DNA of 64,000 nucleotides, from the NCBI RefSeq assembly GCF_000264995.1, contig NW_006767439.1, positions 590,961 to 654,960 of the forward strand, given 5' to 3'. A model generated the notes under the pieces. The model made no database searches, had not been told where the DNA came from, and saw nothing but the letters and a program-made list of their open reading frames with translations. Position 1 is the first letter of the stretch. Every line of letters starts with the position of its first letter. Position numbers and translations under genes: made by a program. This DNA is from Punctularia strigosozonata HHB-11173 SS5. Lineage: Eukaryota; Basidiomycota; Agaricomycetes; Corticiales; Punctulariaceae. Shown here one piece after another: positions 49,294 to 61,509 of the stretch.

Positions 49294-49970
49294 ATGATGC
49301 TCTCATGCGTCGCTCTCTCATTAGCCGTGCTCGGGCTGTCTGCTTTGGTGAAGGCCGTCTCACCTCCCGACGAAGTAACACTTCTGCGCCCGCAGTCCGC
49401 GGTAACCGTGAACACCACGGCATGTTATGGCTTTGCAGAGCCAGTTGACGAACCTCACTTTTCTGGTGAGTGGTCCCGCTATATGCACCCCGACTTCGTC
49501 GTCCAACTGCGGTTTCAGGGCTTTGGCGGACCATGAACATCACCCTCTTCGCTCCCAACGGGACAAACATAGGCAGCGTCGGCATTGGAACTGACGGAAA
49601 CGACACTGACGTCCCGCTGGAATGCGGAACGTTCCCCGGTACCAGCTACGCCGGCTGCGCGGTCGTCCCGGACGAGGGCACGTACACCATCGTCTGGAAC
49701 ATCACCTACCGCATCTCCGCCAGCAAGACCAACTGCACCGCGCCCTTCTCCACCCAGAACTTCCTTCTGAACGCGACGTTCGACGCAAGCGCGGTCTACG
49801 GCGGGGAGCAGGCGACGGGCTTCACCGACCCTGTTGTTTCGTCGACGGCGACGTTGCCCACGAAGCCGACCGGCTCTATCAAGAAGTCTGCAGGGAGCGC
49901 TGTGGTCGTGTCATGGAAGACGGTGGTTTCGCCCCTTCTCGTTATGGCCATAGCCATGTTTGCCCTTTGA
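49294..49970 (+). CDS. Small secreted, probably GPI-anchored glycoprotein
   Basis: Two exons (49294-49465, 49519-49970) give 207 aa. An N-terminal signal peptide (MMLSCVALSLAVLGLSALVKA) is followed by a mature region with about seven N-x-S/T sites and several Cys, then a Ser/Thr/Lys segment and a C-terminal hydrophobic helix (VVSPLLVMAIAMFAL) with nothing after it. The small residues before it (SAGSA) suit a GPI attachment site. The product is expected on the cell surface or wall. The phrase MNITLFAPNGTNIGSV and the following beta-rich stretch suggest a small beta-sandwich. I do not recognise a named family. Such proteins are common in white-rot and ectomycorrhizal secretomes. Confidence 0.83.
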
Positions 49971-50479
49971 TCTGAGTCTGCTATGCGCGCGTAATGTGCG
50001 CTATGTTCCAGATTGACGTTACTCGCGCGATGCTCATGTACACCTATAGCTTAGTGCGATGTAATCACAGAATTGCCAGCCGCTCTCTATAGTGATAACG
50101 AAAGATATGACAATCCCCGCTTGCGCCCATCACTTCGTCCCGAACCTCCGGCCCCGGCATTCTACCCAGTGTTGGTTAATTGCCAATTGTGGGGAGAAAT
50201 GCCTGCGGATTGTGTCGGTCGTTACTGTACCTCGCAACCGCCTGGACCTGCTTGTGTGAATCCTACGGCTTCACATATTCACAGACCGATCCTACCTTCG
50301 CCGTTGTATTCTTCTTTCTCCCATGAACGAGCTTGACCCAAATATGTCTCCTGTAGGCATCAGGTGTGCCGGGAACATGACCCTCTTCTCGTGCAGCGGA
50401 TACTTTAACAGAGGGCATGCACTGCCTCAAAAAACTGAGCGCCGCTATACGAGCCGCAGCTGGACTGTTCATCGTTATT

Positions 50480-53040
50480 CCCGTTCACCGCTTCGCTAAC
50501 TCAATGTTTCAACGCACATCCTATAGCCTCAATCGCAGAGCTTCCGTATTCATGCCATGGCGGATTCGATCAAATGCTACGGTGTGTGTTTGCGCCGCTT
50601 GGAGATCCGACCTTGACGCTTCTGGGAAGGAAATATCACACGAGGGCCCGCGAATCAATGCCGACTGATCAGCGAGGTAGATGCTCAGCACACGTATTTC
50701 GACACGGTCGCGGTATCTCAAGCAAGGATCAGAAGCCCAGTATATTTTCCGCTACTGGAGCTATATGGCGCGCCGGGCGCCTATCTACCTCAGTACAAAG
50801 AAGGCAGTATCTAACATTCAATCCATCGCTACAGTATCGATTGCATTGGAGTTCAGGGACCAAAGCCGAAAACCTCAACGTAATGTATCAACCAAAAGGA
50901 AGGTCATGCTTGGTTAGAGCGCAGCTACGGCGTCGTAGACGGCCAGTTCACTGTATGTGTCAATGAGCCTTGTGCGATCTATGACGAATTAATACAGGCG
51001 CGGAGACTAACCTCGGCAGTGGACGACAGTGATAAATTCTTGTTTCGCCGGGGGCGTGGCTTGCGCTTGGGACGTGCAACCGCGGATGGGTTATTCTTAC
51101 TGCCTCGCGTCGTGACGCGGCTACGATATTGCGGGCTTCTGTGACGCGACCTGTCGTAACATTGTAGAATGTCGGTCGAACAAGCGAAATGAAATTTGTG
51201 CGCACCTAGGATCGACCAGATTGCTTAGGTCTGATCCCGATGACATGGAGAGCTCGGCGACGGAATGCACGAGAGTCTGAAGAGAGCGACCCTCTCGTCC
51301 GACCAATGTTGTTCCGGAAATGTCGTGCGAGGCTTCGCGAAAGGGCTGCTCATTCATCAACACCGAATTTCCAACGCTCCTTCCCTGGAGACAACTCACG
51401 TCGCCCATTCCTGTGACCAAGCCGAGGTACCGTTTCGTTTGCATGGAAACAGATACTGGTCGAATGCTGGATGGAACGTATATCGGTGTTTGCTTTATTT
51501 TTTCTGATCCGGGAAAGTATGAGCGTCTTGTGTCTGCTAAGTCTATATCTTGCGGGCACCACCGGCAGCGCTGCCAGAGCTGGTGAGGGCTGAAGTAGTC
51601 GAGGATCTGTAGTAGACACGATGATGGCTCTGACCTTATATACCTTTCCTCAGGGCGGTATGAATCTCTTCGGTTACACCTAAATAGATGCAACATGGCA
51701 AGGCAATCCATCTCTGCATTTTGTACCGCCTCGTTCACCCACCGCATGATTGGCGAATGTTTCGCGAGCTTGTGTGCAGTGGGGATGTCGTTCAGCCTCG
51801 TCGGAATTTCCAGCATTCGATCAAGGCGGTCCCTACTATGACCATCAATATGTGTCTTCCAATGCAATGACGTCTAGGCTCGCACACCAGATTGGATTGC
51901 TCCGGAAGAAGGCGTTTGGAGTGGTTCTGCTGAAACCTCTCAATTCACCGTGGCCCATGACTATACCTATGATTTTCTCGGCTTGCACGTACGGGCATAT
52001 TATGATGCACCACTAGGATCCATGAGGTATGCTGCCGACCTTCGTCCGCGGCCAGCGTCCATCTCCCGCGAGCCCTTAGTCCGCGTGTGCCACCATCTTG
52101 CAGAATACAGGTGTCCCCAATGGTGCAGGATTGAACTTAGTTAGACACGCCAATATCCGAATACCGCTGGATGCGTCGACTTAACCGCCACCCGGAAATC
52201 GGCCCCGGTAGAGATGAATGCGGTCAAATATAAGAACCTATCCGGTGGACTTGAATACCGAGTACCTCCTGATGTCCTTCGAACGTCGACCAGGCGCTGG
52301 TGTAACTCGGACGTATCTTTCGTAAGGGATAGCCACAAGCGCATGTCCATCCCCGTATTCCCTCTCATGACTGTAGATTAGCACCTGCATTGGTCTGCGA
52401 CTGCCTGTTTTGTACCACGTACCTTGATCACCACAAGATCCAACCCAGGGTCTGTCCCCAAAGAGGAAGCGTTTGGCTCCGAATGAAATGTCTGGATGTA
52501 TGAGCGACCCGGATTGAGCGACCCGGATAAGTGCCGTCGAAATACACAAGAAGCCGCAGTTATAACCAACACCGGAGGCATCTTACAAGGGGGGGGGGGG
52601 GGGGGGGCAGCGCCTAAGACCTGCGATCAACGACGGCACAAGAAATCAGCGATTGCACAAAAAAAAAGAAGGAGAACCATTGCAAATACCGAGTGGAGCG
52701 AGTCGGTTCGGATGTCTTGCACCTCCGCTTGTCGTCACATCGGGAAGCTCTGCTCGTCAGATTCTAGGTTTAATGGATAGCTAAAGGTGCCGTGGTAGTC
52801 ACTATATGCCCCCACATAGCAGTGGCTTTATAAATCGAGCTTGCTCCGGGAGCAAAAGTACAGCAGGGAAACTATAGCGCCTGGCCATGTTAAGAAGGTC
52901 CCCAATTGAGGTGGGGACATGATCGTGTCTAATCAGCGCGTAGAGACCGCCGGCGGTCATCATCCTTTGTTTTACTCTTAGAATAACTCGGCGATAAGGA
53001 AGGAGCGTAAAGTCTACGTACACGCCAGCATGGACCCATC
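50480..53040. repeat. Diverged direct repeat, copy A
   Basis: Copy A of a roughly 2.6-kb sequence repeated at 53640-56280. Matching anchors include GATCAGCGAGGTAGATG at 50667 (53824 in copy B), TTCTTACTGCCTCG near 51093 (54255), AGGCAATCCA at 51701 (54826), GATGC-TCGACT near 52173 (55313) and AGGTAAAGGTGCCG-type sequence near 52775 (55990). Spacing stays at about 3.13-3.21 kb, so the order is colinear. Neither copy holds an intact gene. The longest frame here, 248 codons on the minus strand (51121-51867), has no counterpart of similar length in copy B. Family not recognised. Confidence 0.75.
52589..52607 (+). repeat. Poly-G tract (19 nt)
   Basis: Nineteen consecutive G residues within repeat copy A. 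Copy B has no such run, so it grew after the duplication or was lost from B. Length is likely unstable and error-prone in assembly. Confidence 0.9.
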
Positions 53041-53639
53041 GCGCTCGGCGAATGATCGATGTCACTATTACTGAAGATATTGCCTAGGACTTGAGTTTGC
53101 AGTGGTTCTTGCATTTCCTTAAGGAGACTGGTCGAGTGGTTTGTGCCCTGTGTGCGCGATAAGTACAACTAGTATAACGATACGAAAGCATTTGTGTGGC
53201 ACCCGGAGAGGCTGAGGGTAGTAGGTAGTCAAGGAGGTAGGCAGCACCGTGGTCGTCCGCGGTTGACTCGCCGGTGGGCGTCAATCCGGGATATCCTAGC
53301 ACCATACGTACGCCGGTGAGCGCCAATCTGGCATATCTACCGGACGCTTCATTATCTCGAGTTACGGCTGTTTCTTAGGACCGAAAGTATGTGGGCGCAT
53401 GATCAAAAGGGCCCGTGAACCTGAATGATGTTGCTCTCTTTCGTCGCACCCAATCAATATTTATTGTGGCCCGAGTTGGATTGACCGACATGCTGAAATC
53501 TTGCATTCTTCGCGAAGTATACTATCCGAACACGGCCCAGAATTTACCAGGTTCAGTAACACAAGCGGAAGAGAAAAGCGTCGAGAAGGTACCCGTTACA
53601 GGCGCGCGAGCGCACGTGTCGGCTGCGGAACTTACATTC

Positions 53640-56280
53640 CCACGGCTCACAGTGAATCCTCGCGTTCTATCTTTGGGCCGTCTGGTTTATATAACCTCGA
53701 CCTGTTCGTACAGCTGGAGGACCCGGCAGGATACATCGGTATGTATCCGCGCAACGTTCGATTGGACGTCCAATTTCGTGGTCTCCGGGAGAAAATGACA
53801 CTCAGGCGCCATTACCGCTGATTGATCAGCGAAGTAGATGGCACGGATCTCAACAAAGTTGCGGTACAATTAGCACATTGCGAGTCACCCTATGGAAGGT
53901 CCAAACGCTCACGAAAAATTGCGCTAATTACGATACACCGCGCCTCCTATCGCCTACATATACATCGTGTTAGTCAATGAAGTATCTAATATCTTGATCC
54001 ATCGCTACAGTAATCATGACACCCGGAAAACACAGTGAATAACCTCGAGACAGTGTGATAACCAAGAAGGTCAAACGGCGCAGTGAAACGAAGGATCCGT
54101 CGAAAGCAAGTTCCTTGAAGTCAGTCACTCGTGCTAACTATAATGTTCGATGATGTCCGATGCAGATCCGGAGTCTAATCTCGGTAGCAGGCAATAACGA
54201 TCATCTCCTACTGGGCTTTGGCTTTGGCTTTGTGCTTGCACCCGCGACTGGGTTGTTCTTACTGCCTCGATTCGTGACACGGTCACGATATCGTGGGCTT
54301 CTGTACCGCAAATGGCTGCACATTGGTATACGTCGTCGCGTAAGTGAAGTGCTATACGTGTGCTTACCTGGGGTCGACCGGTCTGCGTTGGCCCCATGCA
54401 GATGCAGTGGAGTGTCCCACGACGGGACGTACGGGAGCTTGAAGAGAGCGGACGTCCCATCCGCATAATACTGTTCTCGAAACACTATGTGAGATTTTGT
54501 GCAAGGGCTGCTAATACATCAATACCAAATCTTCGGTCTCTCGTCTCTGGACTAACTCACGTTGTGGATACAGTGGCCAAACCGCGGTATTCTTTCATCC
54601 GAAGCGCGTGGATACTCGTCGAGTTCTGTGTCAGGACCGTATATCGGTGCCCGCCTCATTGTCGCTGGGCCGAATGAATCCATTTGAGGGATGGGTGAGT
54701 GACTATGTACTTGAGTGTTTATCTTCCGGGAGGTGAGTGAGGCACGACGACTCTTCGACCTCTTATACTTGATCAGAAGGCGCCATGAAGCATCGCGCTT
54801 GCACGAACCTACTGGCGATATTGCGAGGCAATCCACCTTTGCGTTTGGTACCGCCTCTCGTACCCACCGCGCAATTGGTGAGCCATTCACACATACGTGT
54901 GGATGTGGCAAGATAGTCCAGTCTCTTCAAAATTTCAGCATTCGAGCAAGGCGGTCCCTGACATACCATCATTACAGTGTCTCTCATTCTAGGGCTAACC
55001 CTCGTACACCACATTCAGTTGCTCGGGCTTCGAGGCCGTTGAGAGAAAGGTACTTGGATTAGTTCTGTCCGAATCTCTTATTTAGCCGTAGTTTGTGACT
55101 TCACTATATCAGCGCGAGTATCGTATCATCATCAGGTCGCACTTACGGACACAGATGCTCATGGGATCCATGTGGTGTGCTGTTCACTTTCCATCCTTTG
55201 CTATCTTCCATCGCTCGCAAGCCCTCAGGCCTCACGTATCAACACAGGTACCATGGACGTGTGCTGCATTGAACTTAGTTGGACGTAAAAGGGTCTGAAG
55301 GTTCCCACTGGATGCATCGACTCACTGCCAACCGGAGGTTGTCCCCATTCGAGATAGCACCACGCAACCATATACAAGACCTAGCAAACCGAAGAGGCCG
55401 GCTTGAACCATTGTTGTTGACATTGCGGCGATGCGAACACGGTATATCTGCGTCGTGAGAAGGGTGCAAGATGGCAGCTTCAGCGTCTATGTCTCGGGTA
55501 TCAATACCGAATAACACCGGACGTTGCTCCAAGCTTCGACCGGGGCGCTGGTATAACGTATCCTGGTAAGGATTGGATAGCCACACGCGCACACCCCATC
55601 CCCTGACGGCAGATCGTCGACCATGCCCGTAGACCAGCGGCTGCAACGGACTTGGAGTTGCTTACTCTGCACAGCTTACCGTGCCCACCGCAGCATCCTA
55701 CCGAGGATCTTCTTCGATGAAGGAGTGCATTCGCTTCTGACCGGCCGGTCTGGATCTATGAGCGGACCTGAAACACGTACGAAGCTCAGTCACATATGAA
55801 ACGGGGAACATACAATGGGCACAACACAACAACCTGCTGTCAGCGACTGCGCAAAAGATCAACAGCTGCGCAAGAGCGCCCAATAATGACATTGTTGAGT
55901 GGAGGGATCGATTGTGTACCTTGCAACCCGTTCGTCACCACACCGGAAGGCTGAGTCAATGTCCATGTCTGATTCTAGGTTTCATGGTTAGGTAAAGGTG
56001 CCGAGCATGGTGCTTTGTGACCGTATATAGGAAGTAGACTCGCAGCATCCAAGGTGGAAGAACATCCGGTGGATAGAAAATTGCAACTGGCGTTAGGACT
56101 GGAGGAAAACTTTTCAAGGCGCGCCAGACCTTGTTGAAGGGGACAAGATCTCATTTAGTCGGCGCCTGGAGCCCGCTGCACAGTCGACGATATTGCGTGA
56201 CATTCCGTAATCTCATTTTCAAGATAGCGCGGCGATACGGAAGAAGGGAAGCGGCATGTACGCACTGTGCCAATCCGATG
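53640..56280. repeat. Diverged direct repeat, copy B
   Basis: Copy B of the 3.15-kb-spaced duplication. It carries about 130 bp extra near 55350-55480 relative to copy A. Like copy A it is interrupted in all frames. Short plus-strand frames shared with copy A (for example LISEVDG near 53820 and FLLPR-VTR near 54255) hint that an ancestral plus-strand gene lies beneath both, but no family can be named. Confidence 0.72.
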
Positions 56281-56389
56281 AGGGATCTTTAGCCCGAAAG
56301 GTCACCGGATATAACGGGTCAATACACCTACATATGAGCTGATAACCACCGTCGTAAGCTGTACATCAGCCTTACATGAGTTGACCTTT

Positions 56390-56540
56390 TGAGGTGACAT
56401 TGGCCCGAAAAGTGAAACGATTCACCCTGTGCGGCAAACATGGTGACCCCAACATTGAGGTGAAGTATCGAGCCCAAATCAAGGTGAACGTCTGCCGCAA
56501 TCTTCAGCGGATCTTCACTCGACATGGAGGTGAAGTATTC
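56390..56540. repeat. Cluster of GGTGA(A/C) motifs, left of the transposase
   Basis: Within about 150 bp the heptamer-like GGTGA(A/C) or its complement TTCACC occurs at least seven times, including GTGAAACGATTCACC as an inverted pair. It resembles, more weakly, the clusters at 62068-62572 and 63590-63712. It may be a subterminal repeat array of the CACTA element. Confidence 0.5.
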
Positions 56541-56673
56541 AGCTCAGTTTGGGGTATGTACCGGCCGCAACTTTGAGGCAGTCCTCAGCTCACTGCCCCG
56601 TACGGTTTGTCAAAATATGGGTTCAGAATAGCCCAGATTATATTACAATAAAGTACATATGCGTGATGTATAT

Positions 56674-57477
56674 CTACACCCCTTCACCCCCATCGGATCT
56701 ATCATCATCAGATGGCAGATCACGGATATCGGACATGTGCTCCTTTTCGCTAACCTGCGCAGCAGTTTCGCGAGCAGAGCGGCGTAGATACTTTCCGCGA
56801 TTCTTGAGGTATTGCTTAAACAGTTTGAGTGTTGGCCAATGACGATCAAAACGGCGAAGGTATGGCTGCCGGTTGGCGGCCTAAGTAACTGTGAGCAATG
56901 AACGAAAGTAAAGAAGGATCACATACAACGCGGCACATCTTGACAACCTTCTCGGGAGACTGAGCCTTGGAAGTCTTCGTGAGGTCCAACTTGGCTTCAA
57001 TCACAGCATCGTGAACGGTGCGCTAACACGGCATCACAGATGATCAGCCGGTTAGTGTGATGGGGAGGGACAAAAAGCGGCAGCACTTACCTGGATTGAT
57101 AAGTAGAGTGCGCGGTCATTGTCCAACCGCATTGCCGCTTGGAGCGAAAACGATTTCCGTGTCGTACCACCACTACAGGTACCCTCGGGCCTGTATATGA
57201 TTTCGTCCTCTGCTCCTGGTGCTTGCGCTGCACGTGCGGTCCGTACAGCATCCTGTTGCGCAGCCTGTGCCTCCTCGGTGCTCTTCTCTGCTATATCCTT
57301 TGCCTTCGTCAACAACTCGATCTGCGCTGGGAATTTGTGAGCAGACAGACCGGCATCACAACAAGGAGAGGCAAGACCTTTCAGTTGCTCAATCTGGACA
57401 AGAGCCTCTGCGGCCACATCAGTGATTTCAGCCTGAGGCTGTTTCTTGCGTCGAGCTGATGAGCGCGGCGAGGCCAT
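56674..57477 (-). CDS. Small basic/coiled protein gene divergent from the transposase
   Basis: Three exons (57091-57477, 56927-57022, 56674-56880) give 229 aa in frame. A 54-nt in-frame stretch in exon 1 (about 57314-57367, GTCTTG..CCAG) could be another intron, giving 211 aa. The N-terminus is basic (MASPRSSARRKKQPQ). An Ala/Glu/Gln-rich helix follows (IELLTKAKDIAEKSTEEAQA), then ALYLSIQRTVHDAVIEAKLD, a basic block RQPYLRRFDRHWPTLKLFKQ-YLKNRGKYLRR, and an acidic tail (LPSDDDRSDGGEGV). I recognise no domain. Position, head-to-head with the transposase and between the motif clusters, suggests it could be an accessory DNA-binding protein of the element, in the way plant CACTA elements carry TNPA. 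This is inference; it might equally be a host gene. Confidence 0.68.
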
Positions 57478-57620
57478 GGGGGATTGTGGAGTAATCAGGA
57501 AAAAGGTGAGCGTAATATCCTGGTCCGACGGCTCAGTCAATATCCGTGAATTGACAGATGATGCAGAGACCATACTTGGGCAATAGGATACTCGTTTAGG
57601 AATGTCGCCTCCATGAAGTA

Positions 57621-57866
57621 CTGTAATTTTACGACCTTAGGTTCGGTCCGCCCCCGGGGGGACAGGGGACAGCTGCAAGTTCGGGCCCGTGGGAAGTTCG
57701 CAAACTGACTGTAGTCAGTGTGCAATATTCTCACAGTAGGAAATACAATTCACACGGTCAGTTCAAGGCCTGGATATTGGTGGCGGGACAGGGGACAACA
57801 TGGGAAATTAGGTTCAGTTCAGGTTGCCAGGGGACAGGGGACGAACCTAAGGTCGTAAAATTACAG
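57621..57866 (+). mobile_element. 246-bp MITE with 25-bp inverted repeats and TA target site
   Basis: Perfect terminal inverted repeats: CTGTAATTTTACGACCTTAG continuing GTTCG at 57621-57645, and its complement at 57842-57866. Each is flanked by TA (57619-57620 and 57867-57868), the target duplication of the Tc1/mariner superfamily. There is no coding capacity. The inside holds three GGGACAGGGGAC-type repeats (near 57658, 57785, 57829). The identical ends suggest recent insertion. It lies between the divergent transposase and accessory genes. Confidence 0.88.
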
Positions 57867-57938
57867 TAGTGTTAGCCGTGTGCTTATGCTCTTCATACTT
57901 GCAATATATTTCACTTCTCGTCAATCATACGCTTCGCG

Positions 57939-60900
57939 ATGTCCTCAAAGTTACCTTGCACCTGCGAAAATTGCCATGGGAAGCTTGTGAGCCATGCAAC
58001 CGAATGGCGACATCGTACTGGTGCAACTATACCCCATCATCCGGTCCTCGAATCGATATCGCAGCATGCAAAAGCAAAAGCCATGAAGCAACATGGCCGC
58101 ACCCATCGTCAGGCAGTGCAGGCTCATGGATTCGAGACATGCGAACAGGACATGGAGACCAACGATACCAATAGCATGCTTGATGTGCCTCCGTGCACAG
58201 CTCCACTTGTCGACAACGAGCTTCAACCCGACCAAGCTCTCAGAGTTGAGGAGACTGTCCAGCATGTTCTCGATGGGATAAGCACACGGTTTTCGCGACA
58301 ACCTTTGGTTGAAGATTCAGATGACGATGAAACTGCTGGGATTGAGTTGAACGTAGATGATGAAGCGGAGGAGATGGGGGAGATATTGGAGGAGATGCTG
58401 TTGGATAGCTTGGTCATGGAGTTTGAAGCTGAGGCGCTCACAGCAGGTATGTCTTCCCATTGTGTGCTCAGAACGTGTAGCTGACCACAGAGTGACAGGC
58501 AAAACTCTTGGCGAACATGATATCCAACTCCTCAAGGCCTACGCGTACAAGATCAAGCACAATCTCACCGATGCAGCTTGGGATGATATTCCTGCCGCGT
58601 TTGGTATGGATGTCGGGTCACTTGCTCGGGCTCAAAGCCGTATCAACTTCCTCGCTGGATTCAAGCCACACCGCTATGACTGCTGTATCAACTCTTGTAT
58701 GGCATTCACCGGCCCTCGAGAGGAATTGAACCAGTGTCCTCACTGCAAGACTTCGCGGTACAAGGGCGATGACTGCACCCCCCGGAGACGATTCTCGTAC
58801 CTGCCGCTCATACCACGTTTGAAGTCTCTATATGCCGATCCCGCCATGGCGTCTAAGATGCGATATCGGGCCGAGTTCAAGGGTGAAGAAGGGGTGGTGA
58901 AAGATGTCTTCGATGGGTCCGTATATCAATCCCTGTGCGACAAGAAAGTTGTTTTGGATGAACACGAACTCCCGTATCGGTTTTTCTCCGATGACCACGA
59001 TGTTGCCCTGGGTTTCTCTACCGACGGCTTCTCTCCATTTCGTGAACGCAAGAATCTGAAGACCTGCTGGCCCTTGATTGCGTACAACTACAACTTGCCG
59101 CCAGAGGAACGGTTTCACAAGAAGAACATACTCTCCCTTGGTGTAATACCTGGCCCGAAGAAGCCTCACGACATCGATTCGTTTCTGTGGCCTTTCGTTC
59201 AGGAGGCAACAGAGCTTTGCATTGGAATACCCACCATAGATGCAAGATCTGGTTCTCTTTTTGTGCTTCGTGCGTTTTTCATCCTAGCCTTCGGGGATAT
59301 ACCTGCAATGTCCATGGTCATGCGAATGAAGGGCCACAATGGTGTCTCCCCCTGTCGCTTTTGCACCATCCCTGGCCTTCGAGTCCCCAACGAGCCTCGA
59401 AACACAGCACATTATGTCCCACTAGACCGCACCCGCCATCCGCACCCCGGAACACTCCCGCGATACGACCCTCTTGACCTTCCCATGCGTAACCATGAGC
59501 AAATTGTGGCGCAAGCCATTGAAGTCGACTCGGCGCCAACCAAAGCTGCCGCGCAACGTCTCTCGAAGCAGTACGGTGTCAATGGCCTTTCGATATTGAC
59601 AATGCTGCCTTCACTGCAGTGGCCACTCTCCTTTCCATACGATTTCATGCATCTCATCGACGAGAACCTTCTGCGCAACCTCATTCTGCTCTGGACATCT
59701 GATTTCAAGGGACTCGATGAAGGCACAGGCACATATCAACTAGCGCCCTCGGTTTGGGATGCCATAGGTCAAGCGACGCAAAGAACTGGTGATACGATCC
59801 CCTCTTCCTATTGCAGCCGACCACCAAACATCGCCAAGGACAAATCAAGCACGACTGCGGATAGTATGTCTTTCTGGTCACTGTATCTGGGCCCTGTATT
59901 GCTGCATCGCCGTTTCCGTAGTACCCTCTACTATGATCATTTCTTAGAGCTGGTCACACTCCTTCATATTGCCCTCAAGTTCGAATACTCCCGTGATGAT
60001 GTCGAGCAGATGAGGACTGGCTTTGCTCGCTGGGTCGAGCGGTACGAAACGTATGTTACGCAAGTCATCTCAGCTAGATGCCGCATGCTAACATGTTGTT
60101 GTCTTGTCATCATTACTTAGTCTATACTATCAACACGACCCCTCACGAATCTCCACCTGCCCTGTCACGATCCATGCTCTCCTTCACATCATAGACGGCA
60201 TCCACGCAGCAGGCCCCGTATGGGCTTATTGGGCATTTCCAACAGAGAGGCACTGTGGACAACTTCGCTCCGGGATTCGAAGCCGCCGCTTTCCTTTCGC
60301 CAGTCTTGACCGTTTTGTCCGTGAAACGGCTCAGCTTACAACAATACAAATGGTACACAACTTGCACGATGAACTCTCGTTCTCCCATCCTATCAAGATA
60401 CAACGTAGCGTATACAGCAACCCAGCATGTGTGTACCATTCATGATGATCCCCGCGACGGGGCTAACAAACCTTTAGATGAGTCTTGTGTCCTCCTTGAC
60501 CCGTGCGGCACAGCAACTCTTGCCACCACTCCGTTGTCATCTCATATCATTGCTTCCTTGGCCACACGCTTTGGCACCAGCTCGTCTACGGTACGACAAC
60601 ATCTCAGGTTCAACGAAGTAAGAATCCAGCAGTGGGCTAAGGTTCGGAGGCTGGAGGGAGGTGATATCATGCACGCTTCGGAGCTGGTCTCTGCAGTAAC
60701 AGAAGATCGTCGAGATGCGACCTTTATTCGCGTGAGCACCCACATCTTGCATGTCGATCGTGCTGTTTCGTTGAAATTCGATGTAGTACGAGGCCTACGT
60801 TGATGTGAACGCACGTCACCGGAACCTGCCAATTCACCTGGAAGGCCGTACCCATTATGGTCAGCTCCGCCGAATCTTCGTAGTCGACCTTCCGGCCTGC

Positions 60901-61143
60901 CCTGATCTTGGACTACTGGAGCCGACATCCATCATTCTTGCAGCTATTCAGGACTGCAAAGTGGTCGGACAACTCAAACCTTTGGACATCTACTTCTACT
61001 CAGAGCTGGCCTCCGCACACGTCGTTGATATCAAATGCCTTCAGTGTGTTATTGGTCGTGTACGGTACCGCGACTCAGGTCCACGACAGTGGGCCATTAT
61101 TGATCGGAGTGGAGGGATGGCACGGGCAGAATTTACTGATTAA
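57939..61143 (+). CDS. CACTA-type transposase (Tnp2 family), apparently intact
   Basis: Five exons (57939-58446, 58499-60050, 60121-60428, 60478-60731, 60787-61143) join in frame to 992 aa. It would cut and paste the element. The N-terminus has Cys pairs (PCTCENC) and an acidic linker. The core begins DIQLLKAYAYKIKHNLTDAA, then RYDCCINSCMAFTGP..CPHC (zinc-ribbon-like, a Tnp2 hallmark), RRFSYLPLIPRLKSLYADP and MRYRAEF. Next are the catalytic-domain landmarks GFSTDGFSPF, CWPLIAYNYNLPPEER, LGVIPGPKKPHDIDSFLWPF and HNGVSPCRFCTIPG (Cys pair), then FPYDFMHLIDENLLRNLILL and YYQHDPSRISTCPVTIHALL with HIIDGI and WAFPTERHCGQL. The C-terminal domain ends RSGGMARAEFTD. The closest family I know is the Agaricomycete Plavaka group. 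No stop or frame break is seen across the splices, so it may still be active. Confidence 0.88.
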
Positions 61144-61293
61144 GGACAACTGTTTTGTAGTTTGTACATGAGCTATCTACACTCACAAGCTATGACAGTC
61201 TATGAGGTGCGCGAGGTGTTCGTAGAGAGTGAAAGCGAGGGGGGCAAGGACGGTGGTGTGCTCGCACTTCACCGCTTCACCGTGTCCGGCGGG

Positions 61294-61509
61294 GTCTTGC
61301 GCGACGGGTCTGCCGCTGTCGTACGCGACGGGCTCGCCGCTGTTGTTCGCGAGGGGCTGGTTGCTGTCGTACACGACGGGCTGGTCGCGGTCGTGCTCGA
61401 CGGGCTCGCCGCTGTTGTTCGCGAGGGGCTGATTGCTGTCGTACACGACGGGCTGGTTGCTGTTGTACGCGACGGGCTGGTCGCTGTCGTACGCGACGGG
61501 TTGGTCGCT
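61294..61509 (+). repeat. 24-bp minisatellite, nine units
   Basis: Nine head-to-tail units of 24 bp, consensus GTCGTACGCGACGGGCTGGT plus CGCT, run from 61294 with a degenerate tenth unit after. Because 24 is a multiple of three, several frames stay open on both strands (VVRDGLVA-type repeats on plus, DSNQPVVY-type on minus). There is a 72-bp higher order: units 2-3-4 and 5-6-7 have the same variant pattern. It begins 150 bp after the transposase stop. Confidence 0.9.

Noticed and set aside
51121-51867. 248-codon minus-strand frame in repeat copy A
   Set aside because: The homologous stretch in copy B is broken in this frame and no family motif is present, so it is more likely a chance opening.
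49971-56390. Possible retroelement
   Set aside because: No reverse transcriptase, integrase or protease motif, no long terminal repeats and no poly-A tail; the two copies are direct duplicates of a non-viral sequence as far as I can see.
61294-61509. Regular repeat array considered as a CRISPR
   Set aside because: Units are contiguous 24-bp copies with no unique spacers and lie in a eukaryotic genome; this is a minisatellite.
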